Program-made: the position numbers and the translations under genes | Shown here: piece by piece, positions 15,756 through 24,187 of the stretch | Layout of the letters: every line of letters starts with the position of its first letter | Numbering within the stretch: the first letter of the stretch is position 1 | The notes under the pieces: model-generated | What the model was told of the DNA's origin: nothing | The model's input: the letters and a program-made list of their open reading frames with translations, nothing else | Database searches by the model: none | NCBI GenBank assembly: GCA_015063245.1 | Contig: SUSV01000009.1 | Location: 1-60,449 of the forward strand | DNA length: 60,449 bases | Reading direction: 5' to 3' | Source of the DNA: Thermoplasmata archaeon | GTDB taxonomy: Archaea > Thermoplasmatota > Thermoplasmata > Methanomassiliicoccales > Methanomethylophilaceae

Positions 15756-17357
15756 TCAATCGTCTGTGAGGTCCGTTGCCTTCTTCTCCCCTGCCTTATC
15801 CGACAGGATATCCACCTGGACCCTGTCATAGGGGATCTCGATACCGTTGTCGGCGAATGCCTTGTAGATCTCCATCCTGATCTGACCCGCGGATCCGCCG
15901 GTGTCATCAAACGTCCTTGCGAAATAGCTCAGTCTGAGTTCGATTCCCGAATTGAGCAGGTTGGTCATCCTGAATCCGGGCTCTTCGTGCTTGCCGTCGA
16001 GAACCACATAGGGGTTCTTCCTGGCGGTCTCGATCATGATCTCCTTGGCCTTCTCCAGGTCGGTGCCGTATGCAACTGTGAAGTACACGTACTGCTTGAC
16101 GGGCAGGTCGTCCTTGGTCATGTTGTGGATTGTCGACGAGGATACCACGTTGTTGGGCATGGTGATGATCTGGTCGCTCTCCCAGCTGGTGAACTCCGTG
16201 TACATGAGCCTGACCTTCCTGACGATGTACACCTTGTCGTTGATCTTCAGGAAGTCCCCTGCCTTGAAGGGTCTGGTGGAAAGGATGACCAATCCGCTGA
16301 AGAACTGCGACAGGACGTTCTGGGCGCCCATGGTGATTCCCAATGACACGACTCCTGCACTGACCAGGATGCCCTGCAGATCGACACCGAACGTTGCAAG
16401 TATCGCAGCTACGCATCCTACGGCAAGGAGGATCCGTCCAAGCATTTTGAACAGCGGGAGCAGGGACATGTCGATAGTGGAATCCTCGTCGAGTCTCTCG
16501 AATCTTCTCAGGATCCTTGTAACCGCATAGACGTAGATCTTCCATATGATGAACGCCACAAGCAGTACGTACAGGACGTTGGATATCGACCCGAACAGCG
16601 CTATAGCCTCATTGTCGGCGCCTACGATTATCAGCCCCTGGTTGAACGCGACTATGAATATCAGCGGTATGATGAGGCGGACCAATGTCCTCTCCAGCCT
16701 CCTCCTGTCGTTGATCTCCGGCGTGGTCCTGTCCAAGAGCCTTGCAAGGAGCGGGATGCATATGCGCGAAAGGAGTGCGAAGATGATCACCCAGAGGATG
16801 ATGGATACGATCATGGTGAAAATCGGCTTGTTGAACGGCGACGGCAGGTCGTTCTCGAAGTATCCGAGGAACTTGTTGTACATCCCAGATGTGTTGAACG
16901 ACGAGTCGACCTTGATGTTGAACACGATCCTCGTCTCCGATGTCTCGGTGTCGGCGGGATCGACGTTGGAGACGGTCACGAAGACGACCGCTGTGAATTC
17001 GGCAGTATCCTTCGCATACTCCCCGACGGAGATAGTTATCTCCCCGGTGGTTGCCTTGCCCGGTTCTAGCATCATCGGACTGGGCAGCTGGATGACAGAT
17101 ACCTCGCGGTTGTACGTCTCGGGCTCATAGAAGATCTTCAGATGCTTCTCCGATTGGTTGACCACATACAGATTCCATGTGTGCTGATGACCGTTCCCTA
17201 TGGTCGCATCTATCGTCCAGGTCTCGCTGTCCCCTTCCGACAGGGACATTATGTAGTCGCTCTTGCCGACCGCGTCGGATTCCTCTCCCATGAACGGGAC
17301 GAGCATTCCGGCGAATAGGAGCGTAAGAACGAATACCGCTGCCGATTTGCTGTTCAT
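15756..17357 (-). CDS. MscS-type mechanosensitive channel with extracytoplasmic N-domain
   Basis: This is a small-conductance mechanosensitive channel that releases solutes on hypo-osmotic stress. The 533-residue protein starts with a signal-like segment (residues 5-25) and an extracytoplasmic beta-rich domain to about 165. Several transmembrane helices follow, then the MscS pore helix region (GVVSLGITMGAQNVLSQFFSG) and the cytoplasmic vestibule (RPFKAGDFLKI, then MPNNVVSSSTIHNMT). The long outward domain is larger than in minimal MscS. The ATG at 17357 is 25 bp from the shared TATA box at 17378-17386, so the mRNA is probably leaderless. Confidence 0.92.
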   Translation of the reverse strand: MNSKSAAVFVLTLLFAGMLVPFMGEESDAVGKSDYIMSLSEGDSETWTIDATIGNGHQHTWNLYVVNQSEKHLKIFYEPETYNREVSVIQLPSPMMLEPGKATTGEITISVGEYAKDTAEFTAVVFVTVSNVDPADTETSETRIVFNIKVDSSFNTSGMYNKFLGYFENDLPSPFNKPIFTMIVSIILWVIIFALLSRICIPLLARLLDRTTPEINDRRRLERTLVRLIIPLIFIVAFNQGLIIVGADNEAIALFGSISNVLYVLLVAFIIWKIYVYAVTRILRRFERLDEDSTIDMSLLPLFKMLGRILLAVGCVAAILATFGVDLQGILVSAGVVSLGITMGAQNVLSQFFSGLVILSTRPFKAGDFLKINDKVYIVRKVRLMYTEFTSWESDQIITMPNNVVSSSTIHNMTKDDLPVKQYVYFTVAYGTDLEKAKEIMIETARKNPYVVLDGKHEEPGFRMTNLLNSGIELRLSYFARTFDDTGGSAGQIRMEIYKAFADNGIEIPYDRVQVDILSDKAGEKKATDLTDD

Positions 17358-17377
17358 GGGGATTGAATAAAGACACG

Positions 17378-17386
17378 ATTAAATAA
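17378..17386. promoter_or_regulatory. Shared TATA box between mscS and prepilin peptidase gene
   Basis: ATTAAATAA is centred at 17382, 25 bp from the mscS ATG (minus) and 27 bp from the peptidase ATG at 17409 (plus). No other TATA candidate fits in the 51-bp gap. Both mRNAs would be leaderless and could not be initiated from separate elements. Confidence 0.65.
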
Positions 17387-17408
17387 CGGTGACTAAGAAC
17401 TATACGTC

Positions 17409-18227
17409 ATGTACGCACAAATTCCCGTGGCGGTCGCCGCTATCCTGATAATGGTCTCAGCGGCAGCGTTCGATGTCCGCAGCAGGGAGGTCCCGGACAG
17501 CCATTGGACCGTCATGGCCGTTCTCGGAATGGTCAATCTCTTCCTGAACCACGGCGTCCTGTATTCGGCGGTGTGTTCGTCGGGATACATTCTGATATGT
17601 GCATACATGTTCTCCGAGAAGGTGACGGGGGTCAGAGCACGCATCGTTCTGTCTGCGGCGGCCTGCCTTCTGATATCCGCCTCGGTGATGGTCTCCGGAT
17701 ACGCGGCCGTTGTGACTCTTTCGATGACTGCCGTTATCCTTCTGATGTATCATTCCGGATTGATCCGGGGAGGTGCGGATGCGAAGGCGCTGATCACGAT
17801 CTCGATGGTCTATCCGGTCTATCCTGAGCTGTGCAGCACCTTTTGGTTCCCGGTGTATCCCGCAGGATACATCCTCAACCCTGTGTTCTCCATACTGTTG
17901 ATGTCCCTCCTCCTCTCATCCCTCGTCATAATAGATATTCTATATAGAAACGCGAAGAGGGGCAAGCTAGGATTGTCATCGTATCCTATGGGGATTGAAG
18001 ATGCAAGGCATTCGTTCGTATGGCCTACGGAGGATGCGGTCGATGGGGAGAAGGTCAGGATGAGGGCATCGGAGGACACGGGGGCTTACGATCGTATGGA
18101 GGCTTCGGGATATGGCGAGATCATGGTGATGCCGATGATACCGTTCCTGTTGCCTATGGCCGTCGCCCTATCTGTCGTGGTCCTATTTGGGAGTCCTGTC
18201 TTCATTTTATTCGGATTTTCATCGTGA
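17409..18227 (+). CDS. A24-family prepilin/preflagellin peptidase
   Basis: This membrane aspartic peptidase cleaves type IV pilin-like or archaellin precursors and is related to archaeal FlaK/EppA and bacterial CpaA. The 272-residue protein has multiple hydrophobic segments. The two catalytic aspartates sit in AAFDVRSREVPD near the N-terminus and in the GGADAKAL motif (a GxGD variant, about residue 122). No pilin gene is seen in the window, so the substrate is unknown. It diverges from mscS over a shared TATA box. Confidence 0.88.
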   Translation: MYAQIPVAVAAILIMVSAAAFDVRSREVPDSHWTVMAVLGMVNLFLNHGVLYSAVCSSGYILICAYMFSEKVTGVRARIVLSAAACLLISASVMVSGYAAVVTLSMTAVILLMYHSGLIRGGADAKALITISMVYPVYPELCSTFWFPVYPAGYILNPVFSILLMSLLLSSLVIIDILYRNAKRGKLGLSSYPMGIEDARHSFVWPTEDAVDGEKVRMRASEDTGAYDRMEASGYGEIMVMPMIPFLLPMAVALSVVVLFGSPVFILFGFSS

Positions 18228-18565
18228 AAGCCGTTTTCCAATCATAATAATGTCTTAGCAATTAATAATTAAAAACGGAACCAGATCTGAATACTTCATT
18301 TATAAAGAATATATAAATAATCAATGGTGCCAGCCAACGATATTAATTTCTATGTTTAAATATAATAACCGAGTCAACATAGAATCCGAAATAGGTAGTA
18401 TTTAGCATTGTCTCTTAATAACCCTTGATTAAAACGGCACGATTGATTCATCCCAATGAGGTTTTTGTGTCTGACGCGCTATCACTTAACAAAGTTTCTT
18501 TTCGATGTTGCTTTAAATAACGAAGCAAGCGTAAATTGTATCAAGCCAACAAAGGAGGAACAAAA
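18228..18565 (+). promoter_or_regulatory. AT-rich regulatory region upstream of the corrinoid methyltransferase operon
   Basis: This 338-bp gap contains no gene. It carries several TATA-like stretches (about 18308-18320, 18354-18366 and 18511-18520). The last, CTTTAAATAA, is best placed, giving a start near 18540. It also carries GGTGCCAGCCAACG (18326-18339), which matches 13/14 bases of an element before the AGCS symporter. A long upstream region before a methanogenesis operon suggests transcriptional control by regulators not encoded here. Confidence 0.5.
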
Positions 18566-19678
18566 TTGGTTACAGAGATGACGCCTGCAAGGCGTGCTTT
18601 GGCAGCGGTTCTCGGCGGACGCGTTGACTACGTGCCCCCTGCGAACCCATTGGCTCAGACAACGAAAGAACTCATGGATTGGTGCGGTGCATCATGGCCC
18701 AAGGCCCACAGAGACCCCAAGATGATGGCAGATCTGGCAGCTGCCCCTTACGAGGTCTGTGGAATCGAGGCGGCAAGGCCTCAGTTCGATATCTCCCTGG
18801 AAGCGGAGGTACTCGGCTGTAAGCTCGATTGGAACAAGCCCGACAGGCCCCCGGTCACAGGACCCGCATATACCAACCCCAAGGACATCACATGGGATGA
18901 CAAATTCTATGAGAAGGACAGGGCAGCAGTCGTACTGGAGTGTATCAACATACTTCGTAACAGGTACGCTGGTGACCTCCCGATCATCCCCGTCATCACC
19001 GCGCCCTTCACAGTAGCAGGACACATCATGGGAGTCGAGAAGCTCGTCATGATGACGGTCACCGACCCCGAGAAGGCACATGAGGCGATCTCGGCAGCTA
19101 CCGACTTCTGTATCGAGTACGGAAGGCAGCAGGTCGCAGCAGGAGCACACATGCTGTTCCCCGCAGACCCCTCTGCATCCGGAGACCTGATCTCGCCCGA
19201 GACATACGAGGAGTTCGTTCTCCCCTACCACAAGAAGTTCGCAAGGGCGGTCAGCGCACCCAAGATCCTGCACATGTGCGGTCACACTGAGAAGCTTCTC
19301 CCGCTCATCAAGAAGAGCGGAATGGACTGCTTCTCATTCGATGCACCGCCCGCATGGTATGTGAGGCAGCAGCTCGGTAACGAGATGAGATGCCTCGGAA
19401 GCCTGGATGTCATCGACCTGATGCCAAGCGGAACCCCCGAGCAGGTATATGCGAGGACACAGGAGTGCATCCGTCAGGGTGTGGATGTCGTCGGAACAGC
19501 ATGTGATGTGTCGAACGGAACCCCGCTCGCCAACCTGAAGGCCTACGTGCAGGCATGTAAGGACACACCCATACCCGACGAGTGCGAGATCGACGACTGC
19601 GTCCGTGCATACGGAAGGGCCAAGGCGAAGAATCTCAAGGAGATGTCCGACTACAAGATCGAAGGAGGTGTTTTCTGA
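18566..19678 (+). CDS. Methylcobamide:CoM methyltransferase (MtaA/MtbA/MtsA family)
   Basis: This is a UroD-fold zinc methyltransferase that moves a methyl group from a methylated corrinoid protein to coenzyme M in methylotrophic methanogenesis. The 370-residue protein has the family's zinc-binding HxC...C pattern at H236, C238 and C313 and the [13 protein letters not shown] opening typical of MtaA. A TTG start at 18566 is set by an AAAGGAGG site 7 nt upstream. It overlaps the corrinoid-protein gene by one base. No substrate:corrinoid methyltransferase such as mtaB lies nearby. It may therefore be an MtsA-like methylthiol enzyme acting on both half reactions, or an MtaA serving a partner elsewhere. 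Confidence 0.88.
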   Translation: MVTEMTPARRALAAVLGGRVDYVPPANPLAQTTKELMDWCGASWPKAHRDPKMMADLAAAPYEVCGIEAARPQFDISLEAEVLGCKLDWNKPDRPPVTGPAYTNPKDITWDDKFYEKDRAAVVLECINILRNRYAGDLPIIPVITAPFTVAGHIMGVEKLVMMTVTDPEKAHEAISAATDFCIEYGRQQVAAGAHMLFPADPSASGDLISPETYEEFVLPYHKKFARAVSAPKILHMCGHTEKLLPLIKKSGMDCFSFDAPPAWYVRQQLGNEMRCLGSLDVIDLMPSGTPEQVYARTQECIRQGVDVVGTACDVSNGTPLANLKAYVQACKDTPIPDECEIDDCVRAYGRAKAKNLKEMSDYKIEGGVF

Positions 19679-20493
19679 TGCACATGGATATCGCAATGCA
19701 GAACGTCGAGAAGATGCGCCTTCAGGATCCCGCCAAGTTCAACAAGCTTGTGCAGGAGGGAATGGCCATCGAGCTCGGAATCATCAGCCCGGCTGACAAG
19801 AAGGCCAAGAACGCGGAGAAGCTCAAGGAGGAGTTCTTCCCCAACGATGCAGCCTACAGGGAGGTCTCCCAGGGAGTCCTTGACGGAAAGAGGGCAGTCG
19901 TGGAGCCCAAGGTCAAGGCGCTCATCGATGCAGGGAAGGATCCCGTGGACATCGTCACCAATGCTCTCATGCCCGGAATCACCGTTCAGTGTGAGATGTA
20001 CGACCTCGGACTGTCCTTCGTTCCCGAGATCCTGATGTCCAACGATGCGATGCAGGGAGGAATCAAGCTCTGTCAGGACAAGATCGGAGACGTTCCCAGC
20101 AAAGGAAACATCGCCTCGTTCGTCGCTGCAGGGGACCTGCACGACATCGGAAAGAACATCTGTGCAGCTATCCTCAGGGCTAACGGATTCAAGGTCTTCG
20201 ATATCGGAAGGGATGTACCGAAGGAGAAGGTCCTTGAGGTCGTCAAGGAGAACAACATCAAGCTCGTGTGCGGTTCGACCCTGATGTCCACCACCAAGCC
20301 CGGTCTCATCGACACGGCACTGCTCCTCGAGCTCGAGAAGACAGGTGTATCGGTCGCATGCGGAGGAGCAGCGGTCTCCAAGGCATTCGTCGACACGTTC
20401 AGGAACTCCCTGTACACGAAGTCGCCTCTCGAGACGGTCCACACCGCCCAGAAGATCATGGACGGAAAGACCTGGGAAGAGATCAAAAACTGA
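19678..20493 (+). CDS. Methyltransferase corrinoid protein (MtaC/MtsB-like)
   Basis: This cobalamin-binding carrier shuttles a methyl group between the substrate and the CoM methyltransferase. The 271-residue protein has an N-terminal helical cap (to about 140) and a Rossmann-type B12 domain. The base-off ligand motif is GDLHDIGKN with H155, followed by GSTLM and CGGAA. The ATG at 19678 overlaps the preceding stop (TGATG), with GGAGG upstream. Length and sequence resemble MtaC of the methanol system, but no MtaB is adjacent; MtsB of the methylthiol system is the alternative. Confidence 0.88.
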   Translation: MHMDIAMQNVEKMRLQDPAKFNKLVQEGMAIELGIISPADKKAKNAEKLKEEFFPNDAAYREVSQGVLDGKRAVVEPKVKALIDAGKDPVDIVTNALMPGITVQCEMYDLGLSFVPEILMSNDAMQGGIKLCQDKIGDVPSKGNIASFVAAGDLHDIGKNICAAILRANGFKVFDIGRDVPKEKVLEVVKENNIKLVCGSTLMSTTKPGLIDTALLLELEKTGVSVACGGAAVSKAFVDTFRNSLYTKSPLETVHTAQKIMDGKTWEEIKN

Positions 20494-20505
20494 TTAATCC
20501 AAACA

Positions 20506-20523
20506 GGCAGGGGCGACCCTGCC
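20506..20523 (+). terminator. Intercistronic hairpin between corrinoid protein and RamA-like genes
   Basis: GGCAGGG-GCGA-CCCTGCC is a perfect 7-bp stem with a tetraloop, followed by TCACCCTTTATG, in the 52-nt gap before the activator gene. It could partly terminate or process the transcript so that less activator than methyltransferase is made. Confidence 0.55.
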
Positions 20524-20545
20524 TCACCCTTTATGACGTGATCAT

Positions 20546-22120
20546 ATGGCATCCAATGCAATCTCCATAGATATCGGAACAAGCGGGATAAGGGCACAGT
20601 TGCTGGACCTTGATCAGCACAAGGTGATCAGGACGTGCATCACCTCCAGGAATCCGATCCCGGGATGCAATGTCATGGACCATATGTCCTTCGCGATGCA
20701 GTACGGACAGGAGCTCGCCCACGGGATCCTGACCGATGCCGTGAAGAAGCTCATCGACGAACTGAAGCCCGAGAGCCTGAAACGTATCTCGGTCTGCGGG
20801 AACCCCATCCAGCTTTCACTCTTCGAAGGAATCGACATACGCGACCTGGCGTATGCCGGAGAGAACAAGCTCAAGGACGAGAACATAACCCCAATAGACA
20901 GGAAGGCGCACGTCATAGACGGCGGTTTCCTGGGCTTCGAGGGAGTGGATGTCATCATCCCGCCCGCGGTCCGCCACGAGATAGGAGCGGATGCTCTGGC
21001 TATGATGCTCAACTCCGGATTCCTAGATGACGATATGTGCATGGTCACGGACTATGGAACCAACGCGGAGATGGCCCTGAAGGTAGGGAACAACATCTAC
21101 ACGGGTTCCGCCGCAGCCGGCCCAGCCATGGAAGGGCAGCAGATCAAGAATGGGATGATCGCAGGACCAGGTGCCCTCAGCGACCTGGTACGCACCCCCA
21201 TGGGCTGGCAGTCGAAGATACTGAACGATTCCCTTGTGCCGGAGGACGGTCCGGTCATCAACCTCCGTAGTGATATTACCCGTAATACAGGCGTGTCGCC
21301 CGAAGGCATAACGGGAACGGGCGTGGTCGCCCTGGTGTTCGCCTGTCTCCAGGACGGCCGTGTAGAGGATGCGAAGATTATCAACGATCCGGTCAGCATC
21401 ACCCGCTCCATAAGGTTCAGTACCGACGATTTCAGGGAAGCGGGAAAGGCCCTCGGGGCCATAAGGGCAGGTCATCTGACGCTCATGCTGGTGGCGGGCG
21501 TGGATCCCGCAGACATCAGGAAGATGTACATGGCAGGGGCGTCAGGGACGTATGTCGATCCGGTGAAGGCAAAGGCCGTCGGGCTTGTGCCTCCGGAATG
21601 CACCGATGTAGTGCAGGTTGGGAATACGTCCCTGGAACTGGCGAAGAAGCTTGCCTTCGAGCCGGAATATAATGCGGAGCTGGAGGCGATGAGGCAGAAG
21701 CTGCTGACGAATCATATAATGTTCGCATCAAGCGATATCTTCAGGGACCTCTACACATACGAGTTCGGCTACTGGAACGATGGGATGCCGCTGAACCGCT
21801 ACCGCAGAGGGCTCGAACGTTACGGCGTGGAAGGATATCTCGACAGGACCACCGATACGAGCATAACGAGGGTTTGCGAGACGGATATCCGCGACATAGG
21901 GGAATCGTTGCGGATACTGGACCTGTCGCCCTCGATGAGCTCAGCATGGTCATGCAGCAGATGCTTGAAGTGCGTCAAGGGATGCCCTGAGAAGGCTCTG
22001 TCGTTCGACGGCGACAGGTTCAGGATACGCACGGGATACTGCCTGGGTATCAGCTGTCAGAGGTGTGAGGAGAACTGTCCTGAGAAGAAGTTCGACTACT
22101 CCTCCTTCAACCTCGACTGA
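20546..22120 (+). CDS. RamA-like ATP-dependent corrinoid reductive activase
   Basis: RamA-type proteins use ATP and iron-sulfur clusters to reduce inactive Co(II) corrinoid proteins back to Co(I). The 524-residue product has an ASKHA/DUF4445-type domain from the start (SIDIGTSGIRAQLLD, DYGTNAEMAL) to about 430. The C-terminal cysteine-rich ferredoxin-like domain has CSRCLKCVKGCP and then CLGISCQRCEENCP. No N-terminal 2Fe-2S domain is present, as in archaeal RamA. It follows the corrinoid protein after a hairpin-containing 52-nt gap and probably activates that protein. Confidence 0.9.
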   Translation: MASNAISIDIGTSGIRAQLLDLDQHKVIRTCITSRNPIPGCNVMDHMSFAMQYGQELAHGILTDAVKKLIDELKPESLKRISVCGNPIQLSLFEGIDIRDLAYAGENKLKDENITPIDRKAHVIDGGFLGFEGVDVIIPPAVRHEIGADALAMMLNSGFLDDDMCMVTDYGTNAEMALKVGNNIYTGSAAAGPAMEGQQIKNGMIAGPGALSDLVRTPMGWQSKILNDSLVPEDGPVINLRSDITRNTGVSPEGITGTGVVALVFACLQDGRVEDAKIINDPVSITRSIRFSTDDFREAGKALGAIRAGHLTLMLVAGVDPADIRKMYMAGASGTYVDPVKAKAVGLVPPECTDVVQVGNTSLELAKKLAFEPEYNAELEAMRQKLLTNHIMFASSDIFRDLYTYEFGYWNDGMPLNRYRRGLERYGVEGYLDRTTDTSITRVCETDIRDIGESLRILDLSPSMSSAWSCSRCLKCVKGCPEKALSFDGDRFRIRTGYCLGISCQRCEENCPEKKFDYSSFNLD

Positions 22121-22186
22121 GACAACGGCATTCGCACGTCTTCCGACCGAATCGCAATAATCTTTATCAGTCCTTCAATTCTCTTT

Positions 22187-23284
22187 ATGACCATGGGCGG
22201 TAAGACAAGGGTTCTCCTTATCATTCTGGTCGCGGTCATTGCTGTCGCGGCCATAGCGGTGATCCTTGTCCTGTCCGATTCGGACAGCAACACTGAAGAA
22301 TCAGGCGAAAAGGCATCATCATAGGTCATATGCCCTGAAGGGATATCCTTCGACAAGGCCACAGGCACCCTTTCCTCTGATGATGAGGTAGGCTGGACGG
22401 TGACCGATATGCTGGTCCCGTTCGCAGAACGCACCGATGTCGAATCTGTCGGTACGACCTTGGAGCTCGAGCCCGGCTACTACAAAGTGAAAGCAGATGA
22501 CTGTCAACCTTTTGACGTCGTTGTCGCTGGCAAAATACAGATGGATGCCACCTGGAATTACTATTGTGGCGGCACACTCCATGAAGGACTCAAGGTGAGC
22601 TACGAGATCAACCTTGATCAATTGGGAGATGCCATGATCGAGGGCCCTGGTTGGAACACCAAATACAACAGGGAATTCAGGTACCTGCCCGATCTCGTCG
22701 AGGTCGATTCTGCTGTCAGATCCCTAGAGGCCCAGTTGGCGAAGGTCTTCTCCGATATCGGAGGCGATACAGACGATAGGCAGGCCTATGCGGATTTCCT
22801 CGTCTCCTTCCCTCAGAAGGCGATACAGTATCCCAAGAAGAATACCGATGCCGAGGACATGTATGTATGGGGTGTCGCAGAGTATTGGGCGAAACCGATC
22901 GAGACGCTCTTCTTCAAGATAGGGGATTGCGAGGACACGTCAGCCCTTGCATGCTCGCTGTTCAAGGCAGCTGGTTACAAATCAGCCATGGTGGGGGTAT
23001 CAGGGCATGTCACCGCTGCTGTATCGCTCGATTTGTTCACAGAGCGCAACCTGGAGGATTACAAGACCGTCTGCAGTACATATTCCGTGCTGACTGTGGC
23101 ATCCGGATACGCTTACAACGACCGTGATGGTACCGGAAGGATCTACTACGGGGTAGACACCATAAAGGGACAGGTGCCCGTAGGGTACATGAGCAGGGCA
23201 AACGTCGACTCATTCGGGAAAACGGTCAGAAGTCTGGGTGATTTCCACGTGTTCGGCGTGGCCGGATTCTACCCTGTCCCTTAA
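22187..23284 (+). CDS. Anchored transglutaminase-like protein with in-frame TAG (candidate pyrrolysine protein)
   Basis: The frame from ATG 22187 to TAA 23284 encodes 365 residues if the TAG at 22322-22324 (codon 46) is read through. Residues 8-30 form a hydrophobic anchor, followed by an acidic Ser/Asp linker, then the TAG. The rest is a folded domain ending in a transglutaminase-like module with probable catalytic C248 (GDCEDTS), H274 (SGHVTAAV) and D324 (YYGVDT). A TATA-like element about 25 bp before ATG 22187 fits a leaderless start. Without read-through, the catalytic domain would lose its anchor and have no good start. TAG ends no confident gene in this window. A second in-frame ATG at 22193 is possible. 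Pseudogenisation is the alternative. Confidence 0.75.
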
Positions 23285-24114
23285 GGCGATGTGCTCGGGA
23301 TCCAAAGGTCGTCGAAGGTCTCCGCATCGGAGAGTTCCAATTCCTCACCGACATCCAGGACCATCAGGTCGCGGCCTGCGATCGTACGGACGCCCGTTGC
23401 TTCCTGGGTGATGGCAGCCTGCTTGTCCGGATCCCTCTTGATAATGACCACTCCGAGATGTATGAATATGGCGAGCTCGGGCTTCACGATGTCGATGAAC
23501 TTGATCGCATCGTCTGTGCAGAGATGGTACTTGATGCGGTTGCCCATAGGGGTCGTGACGGGCAGGATGAGGACACGCGTGCCGATGTACTGCTTCGCTA
23601 TCTCCTCGGTGAACTCCGTGTCGCTCACGTATGATACCGTGCCGTGCTCGGTATGGAAGATGAAACCGACGTTGGTGGGGTCGCTGTGCTTTGCTTCCTT
23701 GATCTCAACCTTCAGGCCGTCCACGTCCAGGATATCGCCCGGTCTGAAGACCTGGTATCCCTCGACGATGCTCAAGTGGTAATTCGACAGGCAGGGCCCC
23801 AATCCGCCCTCTCCTTTGATGACCGTGGCGGATCCGTAGATGTGCCCTTTCCGTTCCCATCCTCCTCTCGACATGCCCTCTGCGACGCTCTCCGCATCGG
23901 AATAATGGTCAGGGTGGCAGTGCGAGATGATAAGGGAATTGGTCCTGCACACGTCGTAGTGGATCCTGTGCATGTTGACCAGCGCGCTCGGTCCCGGGTC
24001 CACGTTCAGCATCTTCCCGTCATGCTCGATGAGCATGCCGCCGGTGGACCTCACCTGATACATGGTGGTGTGCCTCCCCCCTCCGGTACCCAGGAACGTT
24101 ATGCGGAACGTCAT
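23281..24114 (-). CDS. MBL-fold metal-dependent hydrolase
   Basis: This 277-residue protein belongs to the metallo-beta-lactamase fold, resembling RNase Z/PhnP-like phosphodiesterases. It opens with FLGTGGGRHT and has the metal motif SHCHPDHYSD, a further histidine in AKHSDPTNVGF, and YVSDTEFTEE with the bridging aspartate. It probably hydrolyses a phosphodiester or cyclic nucleotide; the substrate cannot be told. It is convergent with the transglutaminase-like gene, and the two stop codons share the tetranucleotide TTAA. It is divergent from the deaminase gene. Confidence 0.88.
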   Translation of the reverse strand: MTFRITFLGTGGGRHTTMYQVRSTGGMLIEHDGKMLNVDPGPSALVNMHRIHYDVCRTNSLIISHCHPDHYSDAESVAEGMSRGGWERKGHIYGSATVIKGEGGLGPCLSNYHLSIVEGYQVFRPGDILDVDGLKVEIKEAKHSDPTNVGFIFHTEHGTVSYVSDTEFTEEIAKQYIGTRVLILPVTTPMGNRIKYHLCTDDAIKFIDIVKPELAIFIHLGVVIIKRDPDKQAAITQEATGVRTIAGRDLMVLDVGEELELSDAETFDDLWIPSTSP

Positions 24115-24187
24115 ATGTTCCCAATGCGTTTACATGATTATGAGTCTGACGGGTCAACTTTTTAATAACTATCAGGATGCACCATCT

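Noticed and set aside
22187..23284. Two separate genes, a short anchor peptide (to 22321) and a downstream enzyme starting at 22400
   Set aside because: The downstream piece would start inside the domain (ATG 22400) with no ribosome-binding site or TATA box, and residues between the TAG and 22400 read like coding sequence in the same frame.
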